From Typhlomys cinereus (taxonomy: Eukaryota > Chordata > Mammalia > Rodentia > Platacanthomyidae): a stretch of DNA of 64,000 nucleotides. Every line of letters begins with the position of its first letter. Position 1 is the first letter of the stretch. Below the pieces are notes generated by a model. The model worked only from the letters and a program-made list of their open reading frames with translations. It did no database searches and was not told the origin of the DNA. Location: the NCBI GenBank assembly GCA_023101885.1, contig JALPQD010000392.1:323515-387514 (forward strand), in the 5' to 3' direction. Position numbers and translations under genes: made by a program. Below, in pieces: positions 33,800 to 44,761 of the stretch.

Positions 33800-33985
33800 T
33801 GCATACACGAAGCACTTCATGACCATCGCATCTCATTTACTCTCCACAGCATCCTTAGGAGGCTACCCACTATCACTTGCGTGCAAGGGAACTGAAGCTC
33901 ACACAACTTTGGTGTCTTGACTAAGATCACACTGTGAATACTGGGTGGGGTCCATGACTCCAAAACAGGACAGAGGTTAAGCATG
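33800..33985 (-). repeat. MIR relic
   Basis: 'cgcatctcatttactctcca', then 'gcaagggaactgaagctcac' and 'ctaagatcacactgtgaata' follow the order of a reverse MIR. Confidence 0.7.
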
Positions 33986-34390
33986 ACAGCATTTCTAAAA
34001 GGGACCAGACGTCAAGTCTGATAAAAACCGCCTCAGTGGGGAACAAAATGGTAGCTCAGGTCCTATCATGAAGAGTCTACTTTGGGTAACTAAGTCCCAT
34101 CGTCTCGGAGTTTCAATAGTAGAGGCAACAGCCATATACAGAGGTGTGTGACTGACCCCCCAACCCTGTCAAAGCCCCGTTTGTAGAATCTGAGGGCAAG
34201 GAACTCAAATCATGATTGCCCCACGGGCAAGAAGTATCAAAACCTGTCCTGGATGCGAATCCAGTGAGGCAGAGACCAAGACGCTCGCTTGACTTACGAA
34301 GCATCTTGGACTGCTTTCTGTACTACCAAAGCCTCCCCCACCCCACTTCTGTCTCTCTGTCTCTCTCTTCCCCTCTGCCTCTCTTTTTCT

Positions 34391-34702
34391 GACGGAACAG
34401 CACACCTACAGAAGGAAAAGTAAAGCTATCCACATCACAAATCTGAAGAGTGCCTAGAAACTTCCGCTGGTAGCTCCTACCATTGTGGCCGTTAGAAATC
34501 CTGTTGGTGTCTGCGTCCTCTCCTCTGGGTACCTCAGCAAGGATTGGCGCCTTCGCTCCTGGGACCTTCACAAACCAGATTCATAACAGCCTTCCAGGAC
34601 CTGAGTCTTACGTTAGTGACGGAGGCACTGCCCACCACCTCTGTGTGATGCATTCTCCCGCATGCCACGTGGACAATGGCACCCTGTGCCACCAGGGAGC
34701 TC
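34391..34702 (+). pseudogene. RPSA: Partial processed pseudogene of RPSA (ribosomal protein SA / laminin receptor)
   Basis: The nucleotide order follows RPSA coding sequence without introns: a stretch for MEQ-Y-YKRKS (34391-34420), then the AIVAIENP-like block (about 34477-34500), then PGTFTNQI (34559-34582), and finally a block where RPSA encodes LCNTDSP and VDIAIPC (about 34640-34690). Frameshifts, small deletions and an in-frame stop break it, so no RPSA protein can be made. Both ends are missing relative to the 295-residue family protein. RPSA is a 40S ribosomal subunit protein and a frequent source of retrocopies. Downstream sequence (34703-35020) no longer resembles RPSA to me. Confidence 0.8.
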
Positions 34703-35335
34703 CCCCGGCTCTTGCTGAGGTCTGTCCAAAAGCTGATGGTGTCCATGAGCCCAGGACAGGGAGCTTATCGGCAGCATACCAAGCTCATGAAGTACTTTCT
34801 ACGCATTCTTATCTGGACCTCGAAGCCAAAGCCGATAGCATCCTGGAGCACCTTCAAGTTCTGTCCAACTCACTCAGAAGAAAATGCAAAGACAGCCTTC
34901 GCTAGTAAGAAACTTGCAGACCATGAGAGGCCAAAGGGATACAGTTTCTGGGTGATACCATGGAAATTTCACAAAGTCTGCCTCAAGAGAAATTTTCTAC
35001 AAGGAAGAGTTTGGCAGCAACTGTGAACTTGAACGAGGCCAGTGGCCATCAGATAGTACTCTAGCTGTAGATGGTAATGCATCAGAACACATTGAAACTG
35101 GGGTGACTCATTAGTTTCTGATTTCTCCTTCATGGCACGTGAGCTTTTTACATACAAAACTGGCAACTTCTTGACACCTGCTTTGCCCCAGGAGCACCTG
35201 CTAACCCCTGAATTAGTGTGTCCTTAGTGAATGTAACCATTTGATGCCATTCAAACTCCGTCACTTAGAAATCATATTATCAATGCACATTATACTAATG
35301 ATGTGCTACCAGAAGGGGGTTTGATCTACTGGTTG
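34703..35335. other. No gene recognised
   Basis: The 116-codon plus frame ending at 35026 shows no domain I recognise. Confidence 0.4.
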
Positions 35336-35793
35336 ATCAGTTTTACTTGGGTTCAAATATATACTTGGGTTGCCTGAAGTCCCAAGCCAGCTGGCTGGTC
35401 TCTGACAGACACCTAGGATGTCAAATTGAAGCCAGTCTTCCATCTTAGCTCAAAAGAATGAGAACCCCAACTTGCATAGGCTTTTAGAATACCCAAGCTC
35501 AGGGCTGCAGAGATGGCTTAGGGCTTCAGCCTCTGCCTCACAAGCGGATCCCCAGATCCCACATGAAAACATCAGGTGGAAATGGCAGTGGATTGAATTA
35601 TCGCCCAGGGAAGGCAGAACCTGGGTAACCCCAGAACAAAGCAAAAGTGAGGTAAGGCAATGCAAGATGATTCCTGAAGTCACAGGCACACATATTGCCC
35701 TTTCACACGCACGCACACGCACACACACACACACAAGAACACCCAAGCTCAGTATTAACTGATCACTAGGTTTAGACAAAAGACCCAAAGGCG
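35336..35793 (+). repeat. Local duplication, copy 1 (contains a SINE)
   Basis: Its flanks match 36610-37105. Shared phrases are 'gttgcctgaagtcc', 'atcttagctcaaaagaat' and 'caacttgcataggctttt'. The SINE at 35503-35740 is present only in this copy. Confidence 0.85.
35503..35740 (+). repeat. tRNA-headed SINE type B with target duplication
   Basis: The head is shortened ('gagatggcttagggcttcag') and the body includes 'gcaatgcaagatgattcctg'. The tail is CA-rich. 'acccaagctcag' repeats at 35491-35502 and 35741-35752. Confidence 0.85.
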
Positions 35794-36054
35794 ATGCTAA
35801 TGATGATATGACATAACAGGATCCGTATAACTGGAAGAATCAGCTCATGTGCGTACATGTCACAACGGAGGTTGGTGCATCGCATGAACGAACAGGTGCT
35901 AGCCGTTATAATCATCACTGTCACTGTTCGGATGTCATGAAGAAGATAACTGACACTTACGCCCACCCCCAAAATAAGCTTCTCATGCTGCCGTTGGAGA
36001 TGGATAACGTCAAGCTCTCTCTTTCTACAGCTGAACAGATAACGGCATAAGCTC

Positions 36055-36235
36055 TGGCACAGCCTGAGGACCTCTCGCTATTTTAAGCTTCATTTCAGCC
36101 AGCGCTGCTATTATCACTTCCTTCTTGCAGGAAAAACAAGGCAAGTGCTTACCCACTGTCCAATTCACGAAGCTAATACTAGTAGAAGTAGGACTGGAGC
36201 CAAAGTAGTCAACCCCAAGACTCCCCAAGCCTAAC
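36055..36235 (-). repeat. Probable MIR relic
   Basis: 'ctgctattatcacttccttc', 'aaaaacaaggcaagtgctta' and 'agtaggactggagcc' resemble a reverse MIR. Confidence 0.55.
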
Positions 36236-36609
36236 CATTCCACCGTCCTTTTCTTCTTCATGGAGTTTGCCCATCATTGCTCACAGAAACCCTCTTCCAG
36301 GGACATCACAGGACTCTAACAAACGAAATGGCTTTCTGTCCATGTCTCCTCCTCTCTCCCCTCTCTTCCTTTCAGCAATCCATCCCTGTCCCTCCCACCC
36401 TCATGTCTCTGCATTTGTGAACCACAGGGCTCCCTTTAGGGTACCTGTTTTAATAAGGGATCTGGTCTCCGTGGCAGGGCAAGTGGCCCTTAAGTGGATA
36501 AGCACAGGCGCTCCCTCCCCTTCACTTGCCCAGCATCTGCCCCTAGGCTCCTACTGCATGCAGTTGTTTCTCCTGGAATCTTCACTGGCTCATGGAGGAT
36601 CATTCCCAA
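36236..36609. other. No gene seen
   Basis: A pyrimidine-rich start ('ctcctcctctctcccctctc', 36344-36363) resembles the tail of an inverted L1 3' UTR, but I cannot confirm it. Confidence 0.35.
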
Positions 36610-36748
36610 ACTTGTTGCTCAGTTTTACTTGGGTATACACACACACACACACACACACAGACACACACACACACACACAGACACACACACAGACACACAC
36701 ACAGACAGACACACACACATACAGACACACACACACACACACACACAG

Positions 36749-36780
<32 letters not shown>

Positions 36781-36799
36781 ACACACACACACACAGACA

Positions 36800-36892
<93 letters not shown>

Positions 36893-37105
36893 ACACACAC
36901 ACACACACAGACACACACACACACACACACACGGGTTGCCTGAAGTCCTATAGCTAGCTGGTTAGTCTCTGACAGACACCCAGGATGCCAAACGGAAGCC
37001 GGGTTTCCATCTTAGCTCAAAAGAATAAAGAACTCCAACTTGCATAGGCTTTTGAAATGCTCAGGCTCAGCATTAATTGATCTCTGGGTTCAGATAACAG
37101 ATCCA
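36610..37105 (+). repeat. Local duplication, copy 2 (contains a CA expansion)
   Basis: Matches copy 1 at 35336-35793 on both sides of a 295-bp CA-rich insert. It lacks the SINE. Confidence 0.85.
36637..36932. repeat. Long compound (CA)n microsatellite
   Basis: About 295 bp of CA units broken at irregular intervals by 'caga' variants and two 'cata' variants. All six frames give long spurious open frames. Confidence 0.97.
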
Positions 37106-37965
37106 AACGGAATCTTCCTGTCCAACTGGGAAAACACAGGAATAGTCCCAGGGCTGAGCTTTACCCAAAGTATGTGGGTTAAGCCCCTGTCATCATTTCC
37201 AGAAGATGGTATAGAAAGAGTCATGAGGATGTGAAACTAGATCTCAGAACATCATAATGGGGAATGGTAAGGTAAGGAAAACAAAACTTTCCCAGCCCAG
37301 TGGGAAATGTCCCACTATAGTCAACACTTCTACCCAAGAGGGAGTTGGGATGTATAGATTGCACCGAGTTAAGAGAATAATGTTCAATAGAACAGTGAGG
37401 AGCAGAGATAGGTTTGTTTAGAAGAGATTATTGCATCCAGACAAAAGCCACAGACTTATCTGCAGGCATCTAGTGCTGGGGTGATAGCTGCAGGACCAAG
37501 CAGGGTGGGGGCAGAGGACTAGCTCATATTTTGGTAACAGTTACCTAATAATATCAGCAGAACCTATAGCCATCGAGTGTCTGAAGTGGGGACAGCCAAC
37601 GGTGTCGACAGCAGCAAAGTTTAAGTCCTACTCAGAGAAAAACAAGCCACCTAACCCAGGGTCCTCCCCGCTTTGACCCCCAGTGATTTTCATGACAAGA
37701 GTTGTTAAGTCCAACACAGATGGGATGGTCCTTAGGTCGGGGGAAGGGACCACACACAGGAGAAGAGGCATCTCTTGGGGGGTCTTCTCAACAATACCGG
37801 AAGACAGATGAGGAAACCAGGACAGAGGGCGAAGTGGAAACTCACTCTTTTCTCTTCCTGGCATTCTTTCCATCCCCTAGGAGACATGTCAGGCTTCTTG
37901 GAAGGACTGGGAAGCAACTTCTACCTGTCCTTCACATGTCATTTTCTCCTTTCAAGACGTCCTAT
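37106..37965. other. Apparently unique, no gene seen
   Basis: Open frames at 37628-38058 on both strands lack recognisable domains. Confidence 0.5.
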
Positions 37966-37967
37966 CT

Positions 37968-38215
37968 GGGGGCTGGAGAGATGGCTGCCTCAGTCAGCAG
38001 GTCCCACATAAAAGTGCCAGGCAGAACGGCAGCCTGCACTGCCTGCCCTAGTAGGTAGAACCTGGGAAATTCCAGTGTGAAGCAAGGAGGAGGTAGAAGC
38101 AACACAGGATGATTCCTGAAGTCACCCTTGGGCCTCCACAGGGACACACAGTGCCCTCTGATACACACACACACATACACACACACACACATAAATACAT
38201 AAATATTTTTAAAAA
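37968..38215 (+). repeat. tRNA-headed SINE type B, head deletion
   Basis: 'ggctggagagatggctgcct' runs directly into 'caggtcccacataaaagtgc', so the B-box region has been lost. The body and CA tail ('cagtgccctctgatacacac') are typical of type B. Confidence 0.85.
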
Positions 38216-39340
38216 GAAGAAAAAAGGTATCCTGTCTGTTCTCCCTTCCACATTCTTCAACTCCAAGCCACTCTCAAACCTTCACTTCTGACACCACACC
38301 ATACATTTCTCATATTCTCCACAGACACCAACTCTGATAGCATCTATCTAGAGACATATCATATCACACCAGGAAAGCCATCAGTCTTTCTCCTCCTCCA
38401 ACTCCAGACACTAACTACAAGGACACTTTGTCAGCTAGTCTTCTGATAGAACCCACAGCAACTGAAGGTTCCTACAACCCCTTTTCATGCTCTATTACTT
38501 GCTAGAACATCCACGAAACCTAGGAAAACAAGCTAGGTATTGGATTCTATTTTTTATATAAAAAGACACAATTCAGGAGCAGCCAGGTGGAAGAGGCACA
38601 TATGGTGAAAATCCATGCAAGGGTGGGCTTCCAATCCCTTTCTGGGTCACTGCCCTCCTCAGTCCTCCTATGTCCAGCTCTAAGCCCTCATAGATGCTGT
38701 TCTACTGTGAGTCTATGAAGGCTTGATTATGTAGGTGTGATTGATTGAATCATTGAGCATGAGGGATTAATGCGATCTGAATTCTCCCTCCCCTCCTCAG
38801 GGGTCTGGAAGTGGGACTAAAACTCTCAGCCTTCTAATCCCATGAAGGGTCCCCTGGCAACCAGCCACCCATCCAGAGACTTTTGAGGATCCCTCAGCTA
38901 TCAGTCATGGCAATAGCATGAGAAAACACTATCATTTCAAAACCCCAAGGGTTTTAAGAGCTATGTGCCAGGAAACAGGGATGAAGACCAGATACGTATT
39001 TCTTATTCCTCGGAGGACAAGCTCAGAGCACATGCACTTCATTCCTTCCCAAGGTCTTGACTTTTTCAGAGGATTCTGCTGACCCGGCCCTTGCCTCTTT
39101 AAAAAACACATGCTCCTCACTTACTTATCTGGTAAGTCACCCACGGCCACAGGAAGACACCTTCGTTTCTGTGCCTGTTTTGTACATGTAGGTAAGATTT
39201 GCCTCACAGATGTCTAGACATGGAAAACATGGTTTTATTAGTAGTAAAGCTAAGGAACCAATGCCAACTGCTCAAATGGTTCCAGTTCTATGCCTGGGTT
39301 AGGGACTTTAAAACCCCAAGGACATCCTCTCAACTATGAC
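38216..39340. other. Apparently unique, no gene seen
   Basis: About 1.1 kb. Only short chance frames. Confidence 0.5.
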
Positions 39341-39344
39341 CTGT

Positions 39345-39425
39345 TCAAAGTCAAACAGGAAACCCAGTATAGGCTCAAGATCTGAGCCTGGGCCTTCTGG
39401 CTCCAAACTGCACTTTGAACTGTTA
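39345..39425 (-). repeat. Possible MIR relic
   Basis: 'caaagtcaaacaggaaaccc' followed by 'agatctgagcctgggccttc' resembles the end of a reverse MIR. Confidence 0.45.
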
Positions 39426-39495
39426 CTCTACCTTGACATAAGAGGCTGAGGTCTACGGAGGTGGCACAGGAACATGTCACAAAGCGCTTTCCTTC

Positions 39496-39564
39496 GGGGG
39501 GGTGGGGAGGTGGAGGGGTGGGGAGGTGGAGGGGTGGGGGTGGGGTTGGGGGGGTGGGGGGGGT
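39496..39564. repeat. G-rich minisatellite, potential G-quadruplex
   Basis: Repeats of GGGGAGGTGGAGGGGTG form at least eight G-runs of three or more on the plus strand. Confidence 0.9.
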
Positions 39565-40255
39565 AGAGAACTGGGAACAAGGCTGCAGGGAGCTGCACAT
39601 ACGGCTGCACAGTCTTCAATACTCCTGGACCAGATGGCCCCAGTTAGGTCTCAGGACTAGAATTTTCTTTCAGGAGAAAAAGATCTTTGCAAAAACAATA
39701 TGTTCACTGTCTTTGAAAACTTTAGCAGAGAACTTTATTGTTGTGGCCTCTCCTTTTTAAAAGAGCACCACGCTGGAGAGAGGAGCGTGTTTTATTTCCT
39801 CATTCTCAAGGAGTCAAGTTAGGTCCACGTGGCCTCCAGGGGAATGTGTGTGTCTTGACCTCTTCGAACTTGTCCCATGGACCAGACTTCACCGGTACCT
39901 GCAAGGGTCTCTGCCCCACGTAGTCAAGCACTATAATTGTAACTGGTATTTTTCTACAAATCCTATTCTACCCTCTAACAAGCAATAACAATCCAATTTC
40001 ACTATTGTATTATGCTTAGGAGCACTAATTACTCCATTTACTGCTCCATTTGTACTCACACAAAATGATATTTTAAAAAATGTGGTATTCTCCACATCAG
40101 AGTCAAGGCACAGTGTGGTTGATACCCTAATCCTCACCACTGCTAATGATTTTCTCAGTTTTTTTCTCCATATCGACAATTCTTGAGTTCCCATAATGCC
40201 ACTCTCTAAATATGGTCAAGCTGGCATGGTTTTGTAGCAAACTGAGATCTATCCA
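39565..40255. other. Apparently unique, no gene seen
   Basis: A/T-rich sequence with no recognised element. Confidence 0.5.
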
Positions 40256-40259
40256 AGTT

Positions 40260-40395
40260 GTCACAATCTCTGCTTTGAGAGATGAAGAAATGGCGGTACA
40301 GAGCAATTTGATCCAGGATAAACAAGTAGAAACCAGCAGTGGCAGGAATGGGAGGCTAGCTTTATTTGAGCCTAGATTCTGAGCCCTTAACAGCT
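40260..40395 (-). repeat. MIR relic
   Basis: 'agatgaagaaatggcggtac', 'caagtagaaaccagcagtgg' and 'agcctagattctgagccctt' follow the reverse MIR order. Confidence 0.65.
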
Positions 40396-40527
40396 TTGCC
40401 TCAGAGAAGGAACTACTAGTTGGTGTCAACATAACAAGTGGATATCTTGGATTGGAGGAAAGAAACTTATTGGGTTAAATGTCCCAGTGAGGAAGCATGT
40501 GGGAAAAATGAAGACAAAAACATTCCA

Positions 40528-40667
40528 TTTCTCTTGAGAGATTCACACAATGATGTCATGCACTCACTTCTACTGACTCACATAGCAACATCACATACTC
40601 ATTTCTATTAAGAGACTCACATAGTGACATCACATACTCACTTCTACCAAGAGACTCATATTGTAAC
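40528..40667. repeat. Imperfect tandem array, four units of about 35-40 bp
   Basis: Each unit has a 'ttctNtNaagagactcaca' start, a 'gNcatcacatactcac' end and minor indels. Starts lie near 40529, 40568, 40604 and 40642. Confidence 0.8.
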
Positions 40668-40699
40668 GTTTCAAAGACAGAAAATGTTCGCATTTCTTG

Positions 40700-40738
40700 A
40701 ATTCCTAGTGAACTTGAAATCTCAGTTCACTAGGAATT
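40700..40738. repeat. Perfect 15-bp inverted repeat with 9-nt loop
   Basis: 'aattcctagtgaact' at 40700-40714 is the exact reverse complement of 40724-40738, separated by 'tgaaatctc'. It lies 33 bp past the tandem array. There is no T-run after it and the setting is eukaryotic, so it is not read as a terminator. Confidence 0.95.
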
Positions 40739-40977
40739 ATTTGAAGACAGATCACAACCTTGGGAAGAATATTCTGGAAAGGAGGATGTGTTAGGGAGCA
40801 AAAGTATGGATAGAGCAGGTAACAGTATGCAGACTGGATGGAGACCTATGAGTAATTTATTGTTTCTGGGATGCAGAGGAATAATGAAAGCTATGCTTAG
40901 GATCCTTATCACAGATCACACTGAATGACACGATCATAAACCTGGACTTGATCCTACGGGTTATGCAGAACTGAGGG

Positions 40978-41335
40978 TGTACTAGTTAGTCTTTTCTGTT
41001 GCTGTGAGAGAACACCCAACATCAAGTAACTTAAAGGAGAAAAGGAGATTTATTTATCTCACGGTTCCAGAAGGGAGAAACAGTCCTTTCATGGTGGAAA
41101 AGACATGGTGGGCTGGCAGAAGCTGGAGGCAGCCTAAGTCACTGCAGACATCTTGGAAGCTGAGAGCTGCTAGACTGTCCACTGCAAGAGCAAACTTCTC
41201 CTGGAGGTAGGGAGGGATTAATCCGCCTCAAGACCCACCCTCTGTACTGTCTTCCTCCAACAAGGTCCCACCTCTCAAAGGTGCCATGACCCTCCAAATA
41301 TAGGAGCCTATGGGAACACATTTCAAACCATGGCA
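40978..41335 (-). mobile_element. Solo LTR, MaLR-like family M
   Basis: Inverted copy of the family at 24342 and 45604. The right end reads 'tttcaaaccatggca', equivalent to a TGCCATGGTTTGAAA start. Flanks 'gaggg' and 'gaagg' differ at one base. Confidence 0.75.
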
Positions 41336-41344
41336 GAAGGGTTT

Positions 41345-41645
41345 TTAGGAGGTCATATGTGCAGATGTTCATGCACATGTGTGGATGTGCCTGTGGAGGT
41401 GATCAATGTCAAGTGTCTTCCTCAACTGCTCTCCACTTTATTTTTCTCAGACAGTCTTTGACTGAATTTGGAACTCAGTGGTTCAGCTAGACTGCTGGCC
41501 AAAAAGCCTCAAGAATCATCCTGCCTCTGGGTCTCCAGTACTGGAACATTGCAGACACATGCCATTGTACCTGACTTTTTACCAGACTCAGATCTTCATA
41601 CTTGTACAGCAAAGCACTTTACCAACTGAGCCACCTCCCCAGCCC
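41345..41645 (-). repeat. B3-type SINE
   Basis: Reverse copy ending 'ccaactgagccacctcccca'. The body has 'ggttcagctagactgctggc' and 'cattgcagacacatgccatt', typical of rodent B3. Confidence 0.8.
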
Positions 41646-42600
41646 CAGAATGGGATAGTTTTAAAAGCAATGAGAATCAATGAGAATAACTATTTGGTGT
41701 GCTTTGGTGGAAGCATGCACTCTGGCAGGTGGAAGATGAACTAAAGCACAGAAGCTAAAGGTGTAGGTAAGAGGTTAGTTCATAATTGGTAATTCAAATC
41801 ATTGACTGCGAGAGCATAAAAAATCAACACCACAACAGAGGAAATGGAGGAGGCCAGCAATATTTAGGTTAGGCCAGGATTGGAAAGCTTGCTGACTAAT
41901 TGCAGACAGTGGTAAGAGAGTCAAAAAAGCCAGAGAAGACCCTGGGTGCCTAATGTTTGTGAGGAAGTAGATGGATAAGGAGGTCAAGAATCAAAATGAC
42001 AACCCAAAAGGATGGATGGAAAGAATGGTGAGCAGGGGCTATTGTTTTAAATATATTGTACTTAAAACAACTCAGAACAAATGCAACATCGGAAAGTAGT
42101 TGAAAATAGAAGCGCGTTTGAGCAGAGAGATGGTCACATCATTAGCACTGTGTGGCACTAGAGGTCTGATAGGGAAAAGCTCCCAGAAATTAGTAGAACT
42201 CCAGGGAGGGCTTATGTTTTATGTTACCGATGAAGAGGAGTGAAGGAGGGAGACTCGTAATAGCCAAAAAAAAATAGGTGAAGTAAGAGAAAAAAATGTG
42301 ACAGAAGTTCACATGTCTCAAGACCTGTGTCAAACAGCCTTGACAATACAAGGCAAGAGAAGAGATGATTAACATGTAGGTTTTGATTCAGCAGATCTAG
42401 GGTAGGTCTAGTCAGTGCCATCGATGCTAATCTTTCAGAGCATCCATGGGTAGTGACAGGTGTGAGGGAGAGGATGGAGCCAGAAGACTCACACAGGAAG
42501 ATTTTAGGGAAATGTATTATTTTTTGTGAAGATGAAAAGTAGATGATTATTTTAGAGGAGATGGTGGGGTATGTTACCAAATGGTTGAATCCTTGTCCTA
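41646..42600. other. Apparently unique, no gene seen
   Basis: About 950 bp with short chance frames. Confidence 0.5.
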
Positions 42601-42602
42601 TG

Positions 42603-43355
42603 CTATGGGTTGAGCATGGTTTGAGTATGTAAACCTCTCCTCTCTCCTAAAAAAGTCATGGACTGAAAAGTTGGTCACCAGTATGGCTATATTGAGATTA
42701 TGGGACCTATAAATGGTGGGCTTCCTGGGAGGTGATGATGTCATTGGGACACCACCCTCAGAAGGAATTAAGGAACATAATGGTTACTCTTAAGTACTGC
42801 TGTGAGAGAACACCCAAAGTCAATCAACTTAAGGGAGAAAGGGAGATTTATTCAGCTTATGATTCCAGAGGGGAGATTCTGCAGAGGCAGCATGGCTGGC
42901 TGGCCAAAGCTGGAGGAGGCTATGTTACTGCAAGCATCTTGGAAGTTGAGAGCTGCAAGACTGCTTGCTGCAAAGGCAGACTTCTCCTGGAGGTAGGGTG
43001 TGACTAATCCATCTCAAGGCTCACCCCTTGTGACTGCCTTCCTCCAGCAAGGCTCCACCTCTCAAGGTGCCATGACCTTGCCAAACACATGAGACTGTGG
43101 GGGACACATTTCAAACCATGACAAGGAACTGGATTCGTTCCCACAAGAAAGGGAGTGTGGTGCCTCCCCTGACTGCTCCTTCTGTGTGTACTACTTGCCA
43201 TCCCAATACATGTCCCATCATTGTGATGCTGCACACACAAGTCTCACCACAGCCAAACAGATGCCAGCTCTTCAGCCTCCAGGACTCTGGGCTAACGAGC
43301 TGTTCCCTTATAAAGTATCCAGCATCAGTTGTTTCGGTATAGCAACAGAAAACTA
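42603..43355 (+). mobile_element. Old MaLR-type LTR split by a younger LTR
   Basis: It starts near 'atgctatgggttgagcatgg'. The body has 'gattatgggacctataaatg' and 'caggactctgggctaacgag', and it ends near 'tatagcaacagaaaac'. This order matches MST/MLT1-type MaLR LTRs. The younger LTR 42777-43123 sits inside it. Confidence 0.7.
42777..43123 (-). mobile_element. Solo LTR, MaLR-like family M, nested
   Basis: Inverted. It ends 'catttcaaaccatgaca'. Short direct repeat AGGAAC flanks it at 42771-42776 and 43124-43129, splitting the older LTR. Confidence 0.85.
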
Positions 43356-43658
43356 CACCACCACCTCATCCTTTCAAAGACACACCATCTGAGATAAAGG
43401 AGACAAAGGGAAAGAAGCAGGTAGATATTTGAAAAGTAAAAGTAATTAGCTGTTTAATTAGTGGCCTTTGTGTTTTTCACAGAAGTTAAACTAAATTTAT
43501 CTGCAGAGAAGAAAGGAATCAATCAGGTTTAGAAGGTAGAGACACTAATAATTCAGAATATCCCCTGTTGAGAGTAAAGACAAAAAAACTCGAAATAGTA
43601 ACAAAAGAACAAAGTCAACATGAGGAACGCTTGCAACTCATAAAAATACTAAAGCCAT

Positions 43659-43660
<2 letters not shown>
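43356..43660. other. No gene seen
   Basis: A/T-rich, apparently unique. Confidence 0.5.
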
Positions 43661-43663
<3 letters not shown>

Positions 43664-43713
<50 letters not shown>

Positions 43714-43953
43714 CAAAAGGTCACTTGAGTGTATGTGCCTGTGGAGGTCCAGGGGTGACCTCAGGAGTCATCCTGGATTGCTCGACCCTATTGCTTTGCT
43801 TTGGGGTTTCCCAGGCTTTGCCTTGCAGGGATGGAGCTGCAGGCCACCACCATTCTCATTCCGAGCACGTTCATGTGGGATCTGGGGATCTGAACTCGGG
43901 TCATTTTGCTTGCAAGGCAAAGGCTTTCAGTGCGGAGCCATCTCCCCAGCCCC
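43664..43953 (-). repeat. tRNA-headed SINE type B
   Basis: Inverted with a pure (TG)n tail at 43664-43711 and head 'gagccatctccccagcccc' in reverse. 'gtgggatctggggatctgaa' marks the B-box side. Confidence 0.88.
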
Positions 43954-44259
43954 ACATATGTAACAGTCTATTACAAAACCAACTGCAGAGCAGCAGGACC
44001 TAGAGAAGTTCAGATCGGGAAGGACTTTTTACTCTGGAAACAGAATGTCCGAGCCATACAATGGGCCAAGGGGCTGCTTCTGCATCACTAGGGGTGAGGG
44101 TGACTGGTACCACTGCCATTTCCTTCTACTGCTCCCTGACTCTGCGAGAAACAGCAGCATGTACTGGGTGCTAATTCGGATCATGAGCACAGAACTTTGT
44201 CCTGTCACTGAGAGCTCGTACTGCAACTGTGTGTTCCAAAGATCATTCCACTGTCCCAC

Positions 44260-44683
44260 TGTGATAGTTAAGCCTGAGTGTCAACCTGACGCACCCAGTA
44301 TTCACTAAGCTGGACTGAGACCACCTCTGGAAAGGATCAACTGAGACTACTTGAAAGGATTATACCCACTCCAGATCCTATCAGAACCTCCAAAGCTCTC
44401 AAAGGATCCTCCCAGTACTGCATCATATAAAAAGGAGCCACCAAGGAGAACAGATGCCTTCTTGCAGCTGTGCTAGGAATCGTTCTTCCTTCCAGCTGCC
44501 CAGTTTCTTCGACCTTCTAGTCTTCCATTAGACTAAGACTCCAGGAGTTCTCCAGCCTTCAGCCATCACCCACTTGACTACTGAACTGAGCAGCTATTGG
44601 CAGCCATCCTTGGAACAACCTCGGCTACTGGCAGCCTTCACTGGACTACCTCGGCCATATCTGTAAGCCAACTCAATAAATTT

Positions 44684-44717
<34 letters not shown>

Positions 44718-44756
44718 TTGTGAATTCCGTGACTCTAGAGAACCCTAACTAATATA
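44260..44756 (+). mobile_element. Complete solo LTR with 5-bp target duplication
   Basis: It starts TGTGATAGTTAAGCCTGAG, contains 'aactcaataaatttcc' (AATAAA signal) followed by a (TA)n run at 44688-44714, and ends 'ccctaactaatata'. CCCAC flanks it at 44255-44259 and 44757-44761. Its sequence differs from the family M LTRs. Confidence 0.8.
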
Positions 44757-44761
44757 CCCAC

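Noticed and set aside
34703..35026. Continuation of the RPSA frame as a possible fusion gene
   Set aside because: No similarity to RPSA beyond 34702 is visible, no other domain is recognised, and upstream frames are broken.
36267..36953. 228-codon and overlapping frames rich in His-Thr or Cys-Val
   Set aside because: They translate the CA microsatellite at 36637-36932. All frames stay open because the repeat has no stops.
40528..40667. Evenly spaced repeats recalling a CRISPR array
   Set aside because: Units are diverged, contiguous without distinct spacers, and lie in a mammalian genome.
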